A stretch of DNA of 64,000 nucleotides from contig NZ_MDKC01000036.1 in NCBI RefSeq assembly GCF_001712755.1, forward strand, positions 186,001-250,000, given 5' to 3'. This document shows, piece by piece, positions 36,506-45,622 of the stretch. Every line of letters begins with the position of its first letter. Positions within the stretch are counted from its first letter, which is position 1. The notes under the pieces were generated by a model. That model worked only from the letters and a program-made list of their open reading frames with translations, was not told the DNA's origin and did no database searches. The DNA is from Gottfriedia luciferensis (GTDB lineage Bacteria > Bacillota > Bacilli > Bacillales > Bacillaceae_G). Made by a program: the position numbers and the translations under genes.

Positions 36506-37888
36506 TTATAACTTTAAAGTGAGTTGTGCCACGCACTCAACGTGCGCAGTATGCGGAAACATATCAACAGGCTGTAAATACTTCACATCATAATTCTTAC
36601 TCAATACCTTTAAATCCCTAGCTAAAGTAGAAGGATTACAAGAAACATATACTAATTTCTTCGGTTTAATCTTTAATACAGTATTTAAGAACTCCTCATC
36701 ACAGCCAGTTCTCGGTGGATCAGTTATGATAACATCTGGTTTCCAGCCTTCGTTTAACCATTTCGGTAATACTTGTTCAGCTTTACCTGCTTCGTAATGA
36801 GTATTTGTAAATCCATGGCTTAGGGCATTTGTTTTCGCATCGATGATTGCTTCTTTCGTTACGTCCATGCCTCGAACTTCTTTTGCGTCTTTCGCTAGCC
36901 ATAGTCCGATTGTCCCTACTCCACAATAAGCATCTACGACTTTTTCTGTTCCAGTAAGTGCCGCTGCTTTTTTGACTTCATCATATAGCTTAACTGTTTG
37001 TTCAGGATTTAATTGGAAAAACGCTCTTGCTGAAAGTTCGAATGATAAATCTCCAAGCTTTTCTTCAATTACTTCTTCACCTGATAAATAGACAGTTTCA
37101 CGCCCAAAGATTACTGAAGTCATTTGATTATTAATGTTTTGCATTAAGCTTGTTACTTCAGGAATTCGCTTTTTAATTTCACTGATTAGTTCATTTTTCT
37201 GAGGAAAATCTTTCGTTCCAGTTACTAGTACTAATTGGATTTGACCTGTACGTAAACCAACACGCGCAACGATTGTTCGGATTACCCCTTTATTTTTTCG
37301 TTCATTATAAACAGGGATATTTAAACGAGTTAAAATTTTCTTCACTTTACCTGTGATTTTATTTAAATCCTCATGTTGAATTGGGCAATGGCCAATATCA
37401 ACAACATTATGAGAGTTTTGTGTATATAATCCAGCGATGATTTTATTTTTTTCAAGCCCAGCTTGTAGCTGACTTTTGTTACGATAGTTCCATGGATTTT
37501 CCATACCGATCGTTTCTTTAATTGGTGTTTTTTCTAGTAAATCTTTTGCATACTTTTCCATTGCTTGGATGACAATGTCGCGTTTATATCGAAGTTGTCC
37601 TTCATAAGAAGCATGCTGAATTTGACAGCCACCACATTTTTCGTAGATTTTACAAGTCGGCTCTACACGATCAGGTGATGCTTTTCGAATACGTTGAATT
37701 TTCCCTTCAGCAAAGCCGTTGCGAACATTTGTTACCTCTGCAACTACTTCCTCTCCAGGTAATGCACCTTTAATAAATACTACTTGTCTTTTGAAGTAAC
37801 CAACACCTTCACCATTAATCCCAATACGTTTAATTGTTATAGGAAAGGATTGGCCTACTTCTAATTTATTTTCTAACTGATTGCTCAT
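36506..37888 (-). CDS. rlmD: 23S rRNA (uracil-C5)-methyltransferase, RlmD/RlmCD (YfjO-like)
   Basis: The 460-residue enzyme methylates uracil-1939 (or 747) of 23S rRNA with SAM. A TRAM domain (about 12-70) precedes the iron-sulfur cluster cysteines Cys79, Cys85, Cys88 ([10 protein letters not shown]) and the one in GHCPIQ. The SAM site [12 protein letters not shown], the DPPRTG motif and the catalytic Cys in [10 protein letters not shown] are present. The C-terminus reads [15 protein letters not shown]. The gene is 13 bp after the glycosylase gene, as yfjO and yfjP are adjacent in B. subtilis. Its 3' end is copied at three downstream places, the pattern left when serine-recombinase elements integrate in this gene. 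Confidence 0.95.
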   Translation of the reverse strand: MSNQLENKLEVGQSFPITIKRIGINGEGVGYFKRQVVFIKGALPGEEVVAEVTNVRNGFAEGKIQRIRKASPDRVEPTCKIYEKCGGCQIQHASYEGQLRYKRDIVIQAMEKYAKDLLEKTPIKETIGMENPWNYRNKSQLQAGLEKNKIIAGLYTQNSHNVVDIGHCPIQHEDLNKITGKVKKILTRLNIPVYNERKNKGVIRTIVARVGLRTGQIQLVLVTGTKDFPQKNELISEIKKRIPEVTSLMQNINNQMTSVIFGRETVYLSGEEVIEEKLGDLSFELSARAFFQLNPEQTVKLYDEVKKAAALTGTEKVVDAYCGVGTIGLWLAKDAKEVRGMDVTKEAIIDAKTNALSHGFTNTHYEAGKAEQVLPKWLNEGWKPDVIITDPPRTGCDEEFLNTVLKIKPKKLVYVSCNPSTLARDLKVLSKNYDVKYLQPVDMFPHTAHVECVAQLTLKL

Positions 37889-37901
37889 ATATACAACTCC
37901 A

Positions 37902-38762
37902 TTATTCTATGCTCTTCCAAAGATAAAGGGCAGCGTAGCTTCCAAACGGAGAAACTTGCTCTTTTACATAATCCATTATTTCTTTCGAAGGCTTTTCATC
38001 TAAATTTAAAAGCTTTTGAAGTGCGATTTGAATGCCAACATCACCAACTGGGAAAATATCTTTTCGACCTAGACCAAATAATAAGAAGTTTTCAACTGTC
38101 CAAGGACCGACTCCCTTAAGCTTGATTAACTCCTTTGAAATGTCCTCCGAAGATAATGTCCGATAATCTTGATGACTTAAAACTCCTTCACTCCAAGCTT
38201 TAGCAATTCCAATCATATATTCAGCTTTTCTCGTACTAAGCTGCAAATCTCTTAACTCATCTATAGTTAAATTAGCAATTATTTCAGGAGATGGAAAAAA
38301 CCATGAATTACCAATTCTTTCACCATACATTCGAACAAATCGTTTTGTTACTTGGATTGCAAATGTACGCTGTATTTGTTGATGAATAATACATGTAATT
38401 AAACAGGCAAAAGGATCATTTGAAACGGTAATTGGTGTATGTCCAAAAAGGTCAATAAGAGGAGAAATTGTAGTTTGTCTTAAATGATGATGTAGTTCTT
38501 CAAATTCTGTTTGCCATTGCAAAATAGTAGCAACTTCTTCGAGAATTTTCTCTTTATTTTCATGTTCACTAATGACTTCAAACTGCACTGGAACATCATT
38601 TATTTTCTTAACCTTTACAACTACTTGATCCCCATCAATATACAGTGGAATGCTTAATCGCTTTTCAGCAGAATGCACTGTAAATGTTGGCTCATGCTCT
38701 AATCTCTTTAAAACTTCTTCCCATTGATATGGTGTTTCTAAAGCAACCTCTTCCTTCCACAT
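37902..38762 (-). CDS. DNA-3-methyladenine glycosylase (AlkA-like, YfjP-type)
   Basis: The 286-residue protein has an N-terminal beta domain and a HhH-GPD domain. The helix-hairpin-helix is [16 protein letters not shown] (212-227) and the catalytic Asp is Asp241 (IFPVGDVG). The enzyme removes alkylated purines, starting base-excision repair. AAGGAGG is 9 bp before the ATG. It runs directly into rlmD with a 13-bp gap. No cysteines of an iron-sulfur loop are seen, as expected for the AlkA branch. Confidence 0.92.
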   Translation of the reverse strand: MWKEEVALETPYQWEEVLKRLEHEPTFTVHSAEKRLSIPLYIDGDQVVVKVKKINDVPVQFEVISEHENKEKILEEVATILQWQTEFEELHHHLRQTTISPLIDLFGHTPITVSNDPFACLITCIIHQQIQRTFAIQVTKRFVRMYGERIGNSWFFPSPEIIANLTIDELRDLQLSTRKAEYMIGIAKAWSEGVLSHQDYRTLSSEDISKELIKLKGVGPWTVENFLLFGLGRKDIFPVGDVGIQIALQKLLNLDEKPSKEIMDYVKEQVSPFGSYAALYLWKSIE

Positions 38763-38837
38763 TCACCCGTTCCTCCTTAATTACTCTGAAGTGTATTATA
38801 GCATAACAAGTACCGCTTAATAAAATTTGTGACAAAT

Positions 38838-38866
38838 GCAAAAAAACTAGAGAATGATCTCTAGTT
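38838..38866 (-). terminator. Hairpin terminator between the glycosylase and the sRNA
   Basis: ACTAGAGA-TCAT-TCTCTAGT is a perfect 8-bp stem, followed by TTTTTTTGC on the minus strand. It may stop read-through from the Fur-linked transcript. Confidence 0.65.
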
Positions 38867-38940
38867 AAGGTCTGAAACAAAAATTTTAAAATTTGATTTT
38901 CAGACTGATTGCAAGCGCATGTCAAAGGTCCGAAAAACGC

Positions 38941-39068
38941 AAAAAAAGCTTGGGGACTAGTCAAGCTTTCTTTGACACATTAAATTTTAAGGGAATGGGG
39001 AAACTTTCAAGTCCAATCAGGTTTCAAAACTTATCAAATATCGCAACAGCTGTGTTGATATTTGCTAT
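38941..39068 (-). ncRNA. Candidate Fur-regulated small RNA (FsrA-like layout)
   Basis: The minus strand from about 39068 has no ORF but is highly structured. It contains a hairpin CAAATATC-AACA...TGTT-GC-GATATTTG (39064-39035), a linker with the C-rich run GTTTCCCCATTCCCTT, and a terminator AAGCTTG...CAAGCTT followed by TTTTTTGCG (38969-38941). It is preceded by a promoter overlapping a Fur box. An unpaired C-rich stretch under Fur control is the layout of FsrA, the Bacillus iron-sparing sRNA. Homology to FsrA is inferred, not aligned. Confidence 0.6.
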
Positions 39069-39074
39069 ACTTAA

Positions 39075-39103
39075 ATGATAACGATTATCATTATCAAAGT
39101 CAA
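39075..39103 (-). promoter_or_regulatory. Promoter with embedded Fur box
   Basis: On the minus strand TTGACT (39103-39098) and TATCAT (39080-39075) are 17 bp apart. The spacer and -10 carry GATAATGATAATCGTTATC (39095-39077), 18 of 19 positions of the Fur consensus GATAATGATAATCATTATC. Iron-replete Fur would block it. The matching + strand reading has no suitable -10. Confidence 0.8.
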
Positions 39104-39168
39104 GGTGTTGAATAAAAATAATTTTAATCTTTTTCTATCATTAATTTATATACTCTCTTCTCCCTTAA

Positions 39169-39286
39169 AATCTCTATAAATAATTAGAGATAGCAGTATA
39201 AAGACCAATAACTAAAAACTTGATGATCAGACTGATTGCGGGCGCTTGGCGGGCAGTCTGATATCTCCATAAATAATTGGAGATAA
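39169..39286. repeat. Paired hairpins flanking a CAGACTG inverted element
   Basis: Two hairpins, ATCTCT-ATAAATAATT-AGAGAT (about 39170-39191) and ATCTCC-ATAAATAATT-GGAGAT (about 39263-39284), share the same loop, with a compensating base-pair change. Between them lies TCAGACTGATTGCGGGCGCT, also found near 38900 (TCAGACTGATTGCAAGCGCA), and its partner CAGTCTGA. No gene fits here. Confidence 0.55.
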
Positions 39287-39399
39287 TACAAGTACGATAC
39301 CTACTTACCATTCGTAAATTATGTTCAAGAAGACGCATTGGGTTATAATTTATGATAAACTATTTAATTGAAAGTAGAGACTAGTGAGGTAAGACTATA

Positions 39400-42129
39400 A
39401 TGGAAAAAGCCAAAGTTAGTGTAGTCGTTGTTGCACATAATCATGAAGATGTCTTAAAAGATTGCCTAAACAGTTTACAAGGTCAATCATTAACTGATAT
39501 TGAAACGATTATTATAGACAACGGTTCATCTGATAATAGTAAAAAAATAATAGAAGAATACTCGAATTCACATAAAAATATTCGCTTTATATCATTAGAG
39601 CTAATGTCAAAAAACAAAGCACGAAACATAGGTTTACATGAAGCTACTGGAGAATTTGTGGCGTTTATCGATGCAGATGATATTGTAAATCCATCAGCCT
39701 ATGAAAATTTATATAACAGCGCAATAAAGGATCATACTGATATTGCTTTAGGAAATATACAATTATTCAATGGTACAAGAAAATGGGAGCACCATGAATT
39801 AAAATCAATCATAAAAAAAGATTTACCAACATTACGTGAGTTTCATAAACATCCAGAACTTCTGTTAAATCCTTCTATTAAAAATATGATGATTAAAAGA
39901 AGTTTAATAATCGACAATCAATTGCAATTCAATGAGCTTTTAACAGAACAACAAGATTTATTATTTACTCAACAATGTTTTATTTGTTCAAATAAAGTTT
40001 ACGTAACAACAGATATCGTCATAAAAGTGAGAGATTTAACAAACAGTGATGTTATTAAACAAACTAGTACTTTAGAATTTTTTGATAATCTTCTCGTTAC
40101 TCAAACTGAATTAATAAACTATTATAATCTGAAAGATATCACATCTCATTACTCGCATGTTGAGAAAAAATTATGGGATTATTATTTAACGTCTTTACTG
40201 ACAAAGGCATATTATTTCCCTTCTGAACAGTACAATGATCTTCTAAGGATTTCATCGGATTTTGCTAAAAACTTATCTGAAAATCTAATGGAAAATAATA
40301 CTTCTAAAATTAGTAAAGTATTTTATACTATTTTTCTTAATCAAAATCCAGAAGAATTTCATTTATTGATGAATCTATTATCAGATCGTTCCTTACAAAA
40401 AGGAGCAGTGATGATAGAGGGAAAATATTATCATTATTTTGCAAAGTATTTTCCGAAATATAAAGAATACCTAGAAATTAAGGAATTTAATTTGCATCAA
40501 AAAATCGAAATCCTTTCGTTACGAGGTGACCGCTTACAAGTTGGTGGCTTCGCATTTATCGAGGAAATTGATAATTTAGATTCTGTTAAGGAATTGCAGT
40601 TTAAAAACAAATCAAATGGGCAACTAATTTCAGTTACACTCGAAACGCTTGAGCGTTCTGATTTATCTTATCTTTTCTCAAAAAATAGTATCAATTATAG
40701 CGACGGTGGCTATAAAACAACTACATTTGAGCTAAGTAAAATATTACCTGATGGCGATTATGAAGTGTTTATTTCAGTAAAAGTTGGAGATATTTCATTA
40801 AAAAAACCACTTCATATTTTCTATTTTTCAACAAAGGCAAATTCAAAACCAGCAACAACTAAAACACATAGTATCGTACCCTATTTTCCAAAGAAAAATT
40901 TACACATTCGAATCAAAAAAACAGGCCTACTTGGAAAATTAAAAACAAAGATCCAAAAATCATTCCGTGATATCGTTTATGAATTTGGGTTACTTGTACT
41001 AAGAAGAGAATGGAAGTCATTCCTTATTTTTTACCTTTACCGTTTAACCCAAAGATATTATCGAAATAAGCATATTTGGTTAATTGGAGAACGAAAAGAT
41101 ACGGCACAAGATAATTCATACCATTTATTCAAGTACATTCAAAAAAATAAAATAAGAGATAACTGTTATTACTTGATTGATAAAAAGGCCAAGGATTACG
41201 AATATATTAAGGAATTCGGAAACATTGTACAATATGGAAGTTTAAAGCATACTCTTTACTTATTAACTTGTGATAAAACAATTAATGCCTATTCAGAGCG
41301 TGCCAACATGTACACGCACGAGTACTTACAAGTTTTAAAATGTCATCCTGAGTGGCAGCAAAATCAAAAAATCCTTATTCAACATGGCGTTATTGGAGTT
41401 AGTCGTGTAAATCATGTACTGAATAAAAATCGAATGGGCTATTCATTGTTTATCGTTTCATCTGATTTTGAAAAAGATCATATTGTTAACGAATTCGGTT
41501 ATGCTGAAAATGAAGTGGCCGTGACTGGATTGGCTAGATGGGATGCGCTTGAAAATACAGGAAATGGCAAAACCATTTTAATCATGCCAACATGGAGAAA
41601 CTGGAATAAAAGTACTCAGCAATTAATGAACTCTGAATACTTTAACCGTTATTTTTCTTTACTTAGTAATCCTGAGTTACATCAAATCTTAGAAAAAAAT
41701 GACTTAAATATCATTTTCTATCCGCACTACCAGACTCAAATTTATATGAAGGATGTTCCTGATTTCCATAAAAGAATAAAAACGATCCGTCAAGGTGAAG
41801 AGACTGTCCAATCTCTATTAAAAAGATCAGATTTATTAATCACTGATTATTCAACAGTTTCATTTGATTTTTCATATATGGAAAAACCAGTTATTTTCTA
41901 TCAGTTTGACTATAAGCGATTTTATTATGAGCACTACAACCAAGGACCAATTACACAAGACTTACTTTTTGGAGAAGTTGTAACGGAAGAAGAGCAAGTT
42001 CTAAACGGAATAAAAAAATTCGCTAATAAAGATAAACAATTTTTAGAGAATACAGTCGAGAACCCATTTGTTATCAAAACACCTAAGCAACATGCTAAAC
42101 TAAATTACGAAGCAATCGCAAACCGATAA
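39400..42129 (+). CDS. GT2 glycosyltransferase fused to CDP-glycerol glycerophosphotransferase
   Basis: The 909-residue protein has an N-terminal GT-A family 2 domain (about 5-230) with VVVVAHNHEDVLKDCLNSLQ, IDNGSSDNS and AFIDADDI. A middle part of unclear fold (about 250-550) follows, then a TagF/TarF/TarL-type domain (about 600-905). The latter shows IQHGVIGVSR, LIMPTWRNW, and TDYSTVSFDFSYMEKPVIFY. It probably builds a glycosylated poly-alditol-phosphate chain, adding both sugar and glycerol- or ribitol-phosphate units from CDP precursors. The weak ribosome site (GTGAGGTAAG) precedes ATG 39400. It is a third member of a family with two copies at 60263 and 62751, but stands alone here. Confidence 0.88.
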   Translation: MEKAKVSVVVVAHNHEDVLKDCLNSLQGQSLTDIETIIIDNGSSDNSKKIIEEYSNSHKNIRFISLELMSKNKARNIGLHEATGEFVAFIDADDIVNPSAYENLYNSAIKDHTDIALGNIQLFNGTRKWEHHELKSIIKKDLPTLREFHKHPELLLNPSIKNMMIKRSLIIDNQLQFNELLTEQQDLLFTQQCFICSNKVYVTTDIVIKVRDLTNSDVIKQTSTLEFFDNLLVTQTELINYYNLKDITSHYSHVEKKLWDYYLTSLLTKAYYFPSEQYNDLLRISSDFAKNLSENLMENNTSKISKVFYTIFLNQNPEEFHLLMNLLSDRSLQKGAVMIEGKYYHYFAKYFPKYKEYLEIKEFNLHQKIEILSLRGDRLQVGGFAFIEEIDNLDSVKELQFKNKSNGQLISVTLETLERSDLSYLFSKNSINYSDGGYKTTTFELSKILPDGDYEVFISVKVGDISLKKPLHIFYFSTKANSKPATTKTHSIVPYFPKKNLHIRIKKTGLLGKLKTKIQKSFRDIVYEFGLLVLRREWKSFLIFYLYRLTQRYYRNKHIWLIGERKDTAQDNSYHLFKYIQKNKIRDNCYYLIDKKAKDYEYIKEFGNIVQYGSLKHTLYLLTCDKTINAYSERANMYTHEYLQVLKCHPEWQQNQKILIQHGVIGVSRVNHVLNKNRMGYSLFIVSSDFEKDHIVNEFGYAENEVAVTGLARWDALENTGNGKTILIMPTWRNWNKSTQQLMNSEYFNRYFSLLSNPELHQILEKNDLNIIFYPHYQTQIYMKDVPDFHKRIKTIRQGEETVQSLLKRSDLLITDYSTVSFDFSYMEKPVIFYQFDYKRFYYEHYNQGPITQDLLFGEVVTEEEQVLNGIKKFANKDKQFLENTVENPFVIKTPKQHAKLNYEAIANR

Positions 42130-42152
42130 AGAATACTCGTCTTTTAAAGTGT

Positions 42153-42207
42153 AAAAAAGCTAATGATTTAAGCAGTTAATAAAACTACTTAATCATTAGC
42201 TTTTTAT
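42153..42207. terminator. Bidirectional terminator between the GT2 fusion and pdaA
   Basis: AAAAAGCTAATGATTTAAG pairs with CTTAATCATTAGCTTTTT across an AT loop. T tracts occur on both strands, serving both convergent genes. Confidence 0.85.
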
Positions 42208-43013
42208 TTTTTAGGTAGATAAAAGCTCGGATCAAATCCGCTTCTCTCCATCATTAAGTCATCTAAACTTTTAAATTGATACCCTCGTTTATGTAAGCCA
42301 GTAATAATCGCATCCATCGCTTCTGCATTATCCTTCGATACAGTATGCATTAATATAACTGCGCCAGGATGAATCATTTTCATCACATTATCATAAGCAT
42401 ATTTCCAACCTCTTTGTTGATCAACCTTCCAATCAACATATGCCAATGACCAGAAAATATTTTCATATCCTTGTTTATTAACTAGTTTCAATGTACGTTC
42501 GCTAAAAACACCTCGTGCAGGTCTGAAATATTTCATTTCTGTTTTCCCAGTCAATTCCTGGTATGCCATTTTAACTTGTTCCAATTCCTCAACAATCTTT
42601 TGATCACCTATCGTTGTCATATCAGGATGACTCCATGAATGGTTTCCAACAATATGCCCCTCATTAACCATTCGTTTCACTAATTCAGGATTTTCCTTAA
42701 TGTAATGTCCGGTTATAAAAAAAGTCCCGTGAACACCATGCTTCTTTAAAACATCCAAAAACTTTGGTGTAAAACCATTTTCATACCCATTGTCAAAAGT
42801 TAAATAAACATCTTTTTTTGTAGTATCCCCTAAATAAACTGACCCCGTATTTGATAATAATTTATTAAGTTGCTCACCTGCATCAGGTGGAGTCTCATTT
42901 TTCGCAGGAACAATCCCCCAGCCATGTGGCGCATTACTATAAGCAAATGTTGTACCAGGAAATACTAAGAAGAAAGTAAGAATATATACAATAATTTTTT
43001 TCAATTCATTCAC
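42204..43013 (-). CDS. pdaA: Polysaccharide deacetylase PdaA (delta-lactam de-N-acetylase)
   Basis: The 269-residue exported protein has a signal peptide (1-24) and a NodB deacetylase domain. The motif TFDNGYE carries the base Asp74, and the metal histidines His125 and His129 lie in GNHSWSH. The variant NGYEN and the AYSNAPHGWG segment match PdaA, which acts on N-acetylmuramic acid to form muramic delta-lactam in spore cortex. The size fits (B. subtilis 263). It faces the GT2 fusion across a shared terminator. In B. subtilis pdaA (yfjS) also lies near yfjO and yfjP, and the synteny holds here. Confidence 0.94.
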   Translation of the reverse strand: MNELKKIIVYILTFFLVFPGTTFAYSNAPHGWGIVPAKNETPPDAGEQLNKLLSNTGSVYLGDTTKKDVYLTFDNGYENGFTPKFLDVLKKHGVHGTFFITGHYIKENPELVKRMVNEGHIVGNHSWSHPDMTTIGDQKIVEELEQVKMAYQELTGKTEMKYFRPARGVFSERTLKLVNKQGYENIFWSLAYVDWKVDQQRGWKYAYDNVMKMIHPGAVILMHTVSKDNAEAMDAIITGLHKRGYQFKSLDDLMMERSGFDPSFYLPKK

Positions 43014-43213
43014 CTCACTTTAAAAATAGTATCTGTAAATAAATTAGAAATATGAAAAGAATTGGTGTAATTTTGATATAAAACTAAATTTTTCTAACAA
43101 GGATTTTTGATGAAAAAAAGATGCGGATTCGCTTCTCGATTTGATTTGAATTTTTTTGACCTTAGGACCATTAATTTACCCTAAAATTAAACTTTTTCTT
43201 CATGATTTAACTA

Positions 43214-43455
43214 CTTATTTGCGCACTTGGCGGGGTTTATTTGCAGTTTTCATTTATTTAATTGCAGATATGTCTTTTTTAATTGCAGGGTTGGAACGTT
43301 TATTTGCACTAACCAATTTTTTATTTGCGGGTCTGATCTCTTTAATTGCAGGATTGGGACACTTATTTGCAGCTGTGTTCTTATTTGCAGAATCAGGACG
43401 CTTATTTGCAATAACCACATGTTTATTTGCAGATTTCATTCCTTTATTTGCAGCT
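43214..43455. repeat. 12-unit array of 21-bp repeats (core TTATTTGCA)
   Basis: The core TTATTTGCA or TTAATTGCA recurs 12 times, with TTGC at 43219, 43241, 43262, 43283, 43304, 43325, 43346, 43367, 43385, 43406, 43427 and 43448. Nearly all steps are exactly 21 bp (one of 22, one of 18). The 11-12 bases between cores vary. Because 21 is a multiple of 3 and of the 10.5-bp helical turn, frames stay open on both strands and cores face one side. Frames 43156-43545 (+) and 43254-43460 (-) are by-products with heptad-like repeats (SANK on minus). Confidence 0.85.
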
Positions 43456-43491
43456 CTCATTCCTCTACTTGTTCTCTACACCCCAAAAAAA

Positions 43492-43527
43492 CAAAAAAAA
43501 GCAATGCCAAAAAAAATGACATTGCCC
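43492..43527 (-). terminator. Terminator of fumarase
   Basis: GCAATG (43506-43501) pairs with CATTGC (43525-43520), followed on the minus strand by TTTTTTTTG. It lies 15 bp after the stop of the fumarase gene. Confidence 0.75.
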
Positions 43528-43541
43528 TTAAAACCCAATAA

Positions 43542-45065
43542 TTAAAATACCTTCTCAGCCATAGTAGCCAATTTCTCAAGTGAACTCTTATCTACATCTT
43601 TATGCAATGAATTACCATGAGAATCCATTGTTACTACTGCTTTGAAGTCTTCAACTTGTAAGTGCCACATAGCTTCAGGAATACCAAACTCTAGGTAGTT
43701 TACGTCTTTTACTTCTTTAATACATTGTGAGTAGTATTGTGCTGCTCCACCAATTGCATTTAAATAAACACCGCCGTGTTCTTCTAGAGCTTTTAATGTT
43801 TTTGCACCCATTCCGCCTTTTCCGATTACAGCGCGAATGCCGAATTTTTTCATGATATCGCCTTGGTATGGCTCCTCACGAATACTTGTTGTTGGACCAG
43901 CTGCTTTAATGTGATATTTGCCTTCTTCATCTTTTAATACTACAGGTCCACAGTGATAAATAATTTGTCCATTTAAATCAACTGGACAATCGTGGTCTTT
44001 TAAATGATGGTGGATTGCGTCGCGTCCTGTGTACATCATGCCACTAATTGAAACTACATCTCCAACTTTTAAATCACGAATTTGTTCTTCTGTAATTGGA
44101 GCTACTAATTTCACTTCGCGAGGTGCTTCAGTTGTTTCATCAGTTTCATTTGTAAAGCTAATTTCTTCGCCTTCCTTATATAACCATTCTGAAATATCAC
44201 CAGTTTCAGGATTGATTTTCATTCCTAAACGGCGGAATGCCCAGCAGTTATACGCTACTGAAACGAAGAAGCTCGCAGGTAGACGGTTCATTACACCGAT
44301 TTTACAGCCAAGTAGAGTTGTTTCTCCACCAAAGCCCATTGTTCCTACGCCAAGCTTGTTAGCATTTTCCATAATGTAATCTTCCATTGCTTTAAGCTCT
44401 GGAATTGAATTTTCATCATCAGATAAACGGAATAATTGATCCTTTGCAAGTTCATAACCGCTAGTACGGTCTCCACCAATACCAACACCGATGAAACCTG
44501 CGCTACAGCCTTGTCCTTGTGCTTGATATACGCTGTGTAAAATACATTTACGGATCCCATCTAAATCACGACCTGCTTTTCCAAGTCCTTCAAGTTCGCA
44601 TGGTAAGCTGTATTGGATGTTTTTATTTTCACAGCCGCCACCTTTTAAAATTAGGCGAATATCGATATAGTCACCCTCGTGTTGCTCAAATTTAACAACA
44701 GGAGTACCTGGGCCTAAGTTATTTCCGCTGTTTTTACCAAATAAAGAATCTACAGAGTTAGAACGAAGCTTACCATCTTTTGTAGCTTGTTCAATTGCTG
44801 CATAAATTGCTTCTTTTATCACAAGTTGGTTTACCCCAACTGGCGTTTTCACTTTAAAAGTTGGCATACCAGTATCTTGGCAAATAGGTGAAACATCGCC
44901 TTCAGCCATCATGATATTGTTTGTAATCGTTTCCAATGCGATGGCACTTCTTGTACCTGCTGTTTCACTTGCTTTAGCTTGTCTGATTGCTTTACGTACG
45001 TCTTTTGGTAGATTTGTTGAAGTTTCTACAATTAATTGATAAATACTTTCCTGTATGTGTTGCAT
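43542..45065 (-). CDS. Class I (iron-sulfur) fumarate hydratase
   Basis: The 507-residue protein fuses the alpha and beta domains of tartrate/fumarate-type Fe-S hydro-lyases. The first cluster Cys appears in MAEGDVSPICQDTGMPTFKV and others at GGCENKN and QGCSAGF; the C-terminal beta domain has the MYTGRDAIHHHLK motif. It hydrates fumarate to malate in the TCA cycle. It has its own terminators on both sides. The in-frame ATG at 45065 sits 6 bp after GGGGGA, as expected. Confidence 0.93.
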   Translation of the reverse strand: MQHIQESIYQLIVETSTNLPKDVRKAIRQAKASETAGTRSAIALETITNNIMMAEGDVSPICQDTGMPTFKVKTPVGVNQLVIKEAIYAAIEQATKDGKLRSNSVDSLFGKNSGNNLGPGTPVVKFEQHEGDYIDIRLILKGGGCENKNIQYSLPCELEGLGKAGRDLDGIRKCILHSVYQAQGQGCSAGFIGVGIGGDRTSGYELAKDQLFRLSDDENSIPELKAMEDYIMENANKLGVGTMGFGGETTLLGCKIGVMNRLPASFFVSVAYNCWAFRRLGMKINPETGDISEWLYKEGEEISFTNETDETTEAPREVKLVAPITEEQIRDLKVGDVVSISGMMYTGRDAIHHHLKDHDCPVDLNGQIIYHCGPVVLKDEEGKYHIKAAGPTTSIREEPYQGDIMKKFGIRAVIGKGGMGAKTLKALEEHGGVYLNAIGGAAQYYSQCIKEVKDVNYLEFGIPEAMWHLQVEDFKAVVTMDSHGNSLHKDVDKSSLEKLATMAEKVF

Positions 45066-45144
45066 TCATGCTCCCCCTTAAAACCCTTTATAAAAATACT
45101 GAATGTTCCCCTCTTCATTATAATACAATTTTTAATAAACGGAA

Positions 45145-45181
45145 TAAAAAAAGCCCTTCAGAATTAGTTTCTGATTTGGGC
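45145..45181 (-). terminator. Terminator between the SE1561 gene and fumarase
   Basis: GCCCAAATCAGAAACTAATTCTGAAGGGC forms a long stem and is followed by TTTTTTTATT on the minus strand. It stops transcription before the fumarase start. Confidence 0.75.
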
Positions 45182-45230
45182 AAATATTTAGCTACTTCTA
45201 TTGTTAACAATTAAACAATGTGCACTTTCC

Positions 45231-45252
45231 AATAAAAAAAGCCCATTACAAT
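45231..45252 (-). terminator. Terminator of the SE1561-family gene
   Basis: GTCCATT-GT-AATGGGC followed by TTTTTTTATTGG on the minus strand, just after the TGA at 45257. Confidence 0.65.
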
Positions 45253-45256
45253 GGAC

Positions 45257-45424
45257 TCAATCTAGGCGATTAACTTCACGACATTTACTTTCTAAGTCAT
45301 CTAGAACTGATAATAATTGATCTAGCTCTTCTAAGCTTACTTCTTCAGCTTCTAATGATTCGATTGTTTCCATTACTGAATTAAAACGTTCTTTAATATA
45401 GGATAATTGTTCTGTGTTTGACAT
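45257..45424 (-). CDS. SE1561-family small protein (55 aa)
   Basis: A short gene of 56 codons runs from ATG at 45424 to TGA at 45257. The protein is acidic and helical: SYIKERFNSVMETIESLEAE, then SLEELDQLLSVLDDLESKCR. The EELDxLLxxLDDLExK pattern matches the SE1561 family of uncharacterised Firmicutes proteins. AAAGGA lies 11 bp before the start. It has its own terminator, so it is a separate unit. No function is known. Confidence 0.7.
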   Translation of the reverse strand: MSNTEQLSYIKERFNSVMETIESLEAEEVSLEELDQLLSVLDDLESKCREVNRLD

Positions 45425-45622
45425 GAAATGATCGTCCTTTCTAATACAATTGCTAATTATATTATACCCTTATTCTCCTATATATCGTAAACTTTCGACA
45501 TTTTTTTAAATTTTAGGAAGTTATTCCTATACAAGGTTTCACTTTCTTTCTTATAATAGTTGAGGAAAATTAAATTAGTCTAATACTTATGGGTACAGTT
45601 GTGTGCCTAAAGGAGTAATCAA

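Noticed and set aside
39076-39096. Fur box as operator for the rightward GT2 fusion at 39400
   Set aside because: No -10 lies at a suitable distance on the + strand and 300 bp of hairpins intervene; the minus-strand promoter fits exactly.
43214-43455. CRISPR array
   Set aside because: The conserved core is only 9-10 bp with 11-12 bp between cores, there is no long direct repeat, and no cas genes are present.
43156-43545. Open frames on both strands across the 21-bp array (LFA and SANK repeats)
   Set aside because: They follow from a repeat length divisible by 3. Neither has a convincing ribosome site, and the + frame runs across the fumarase terminator.
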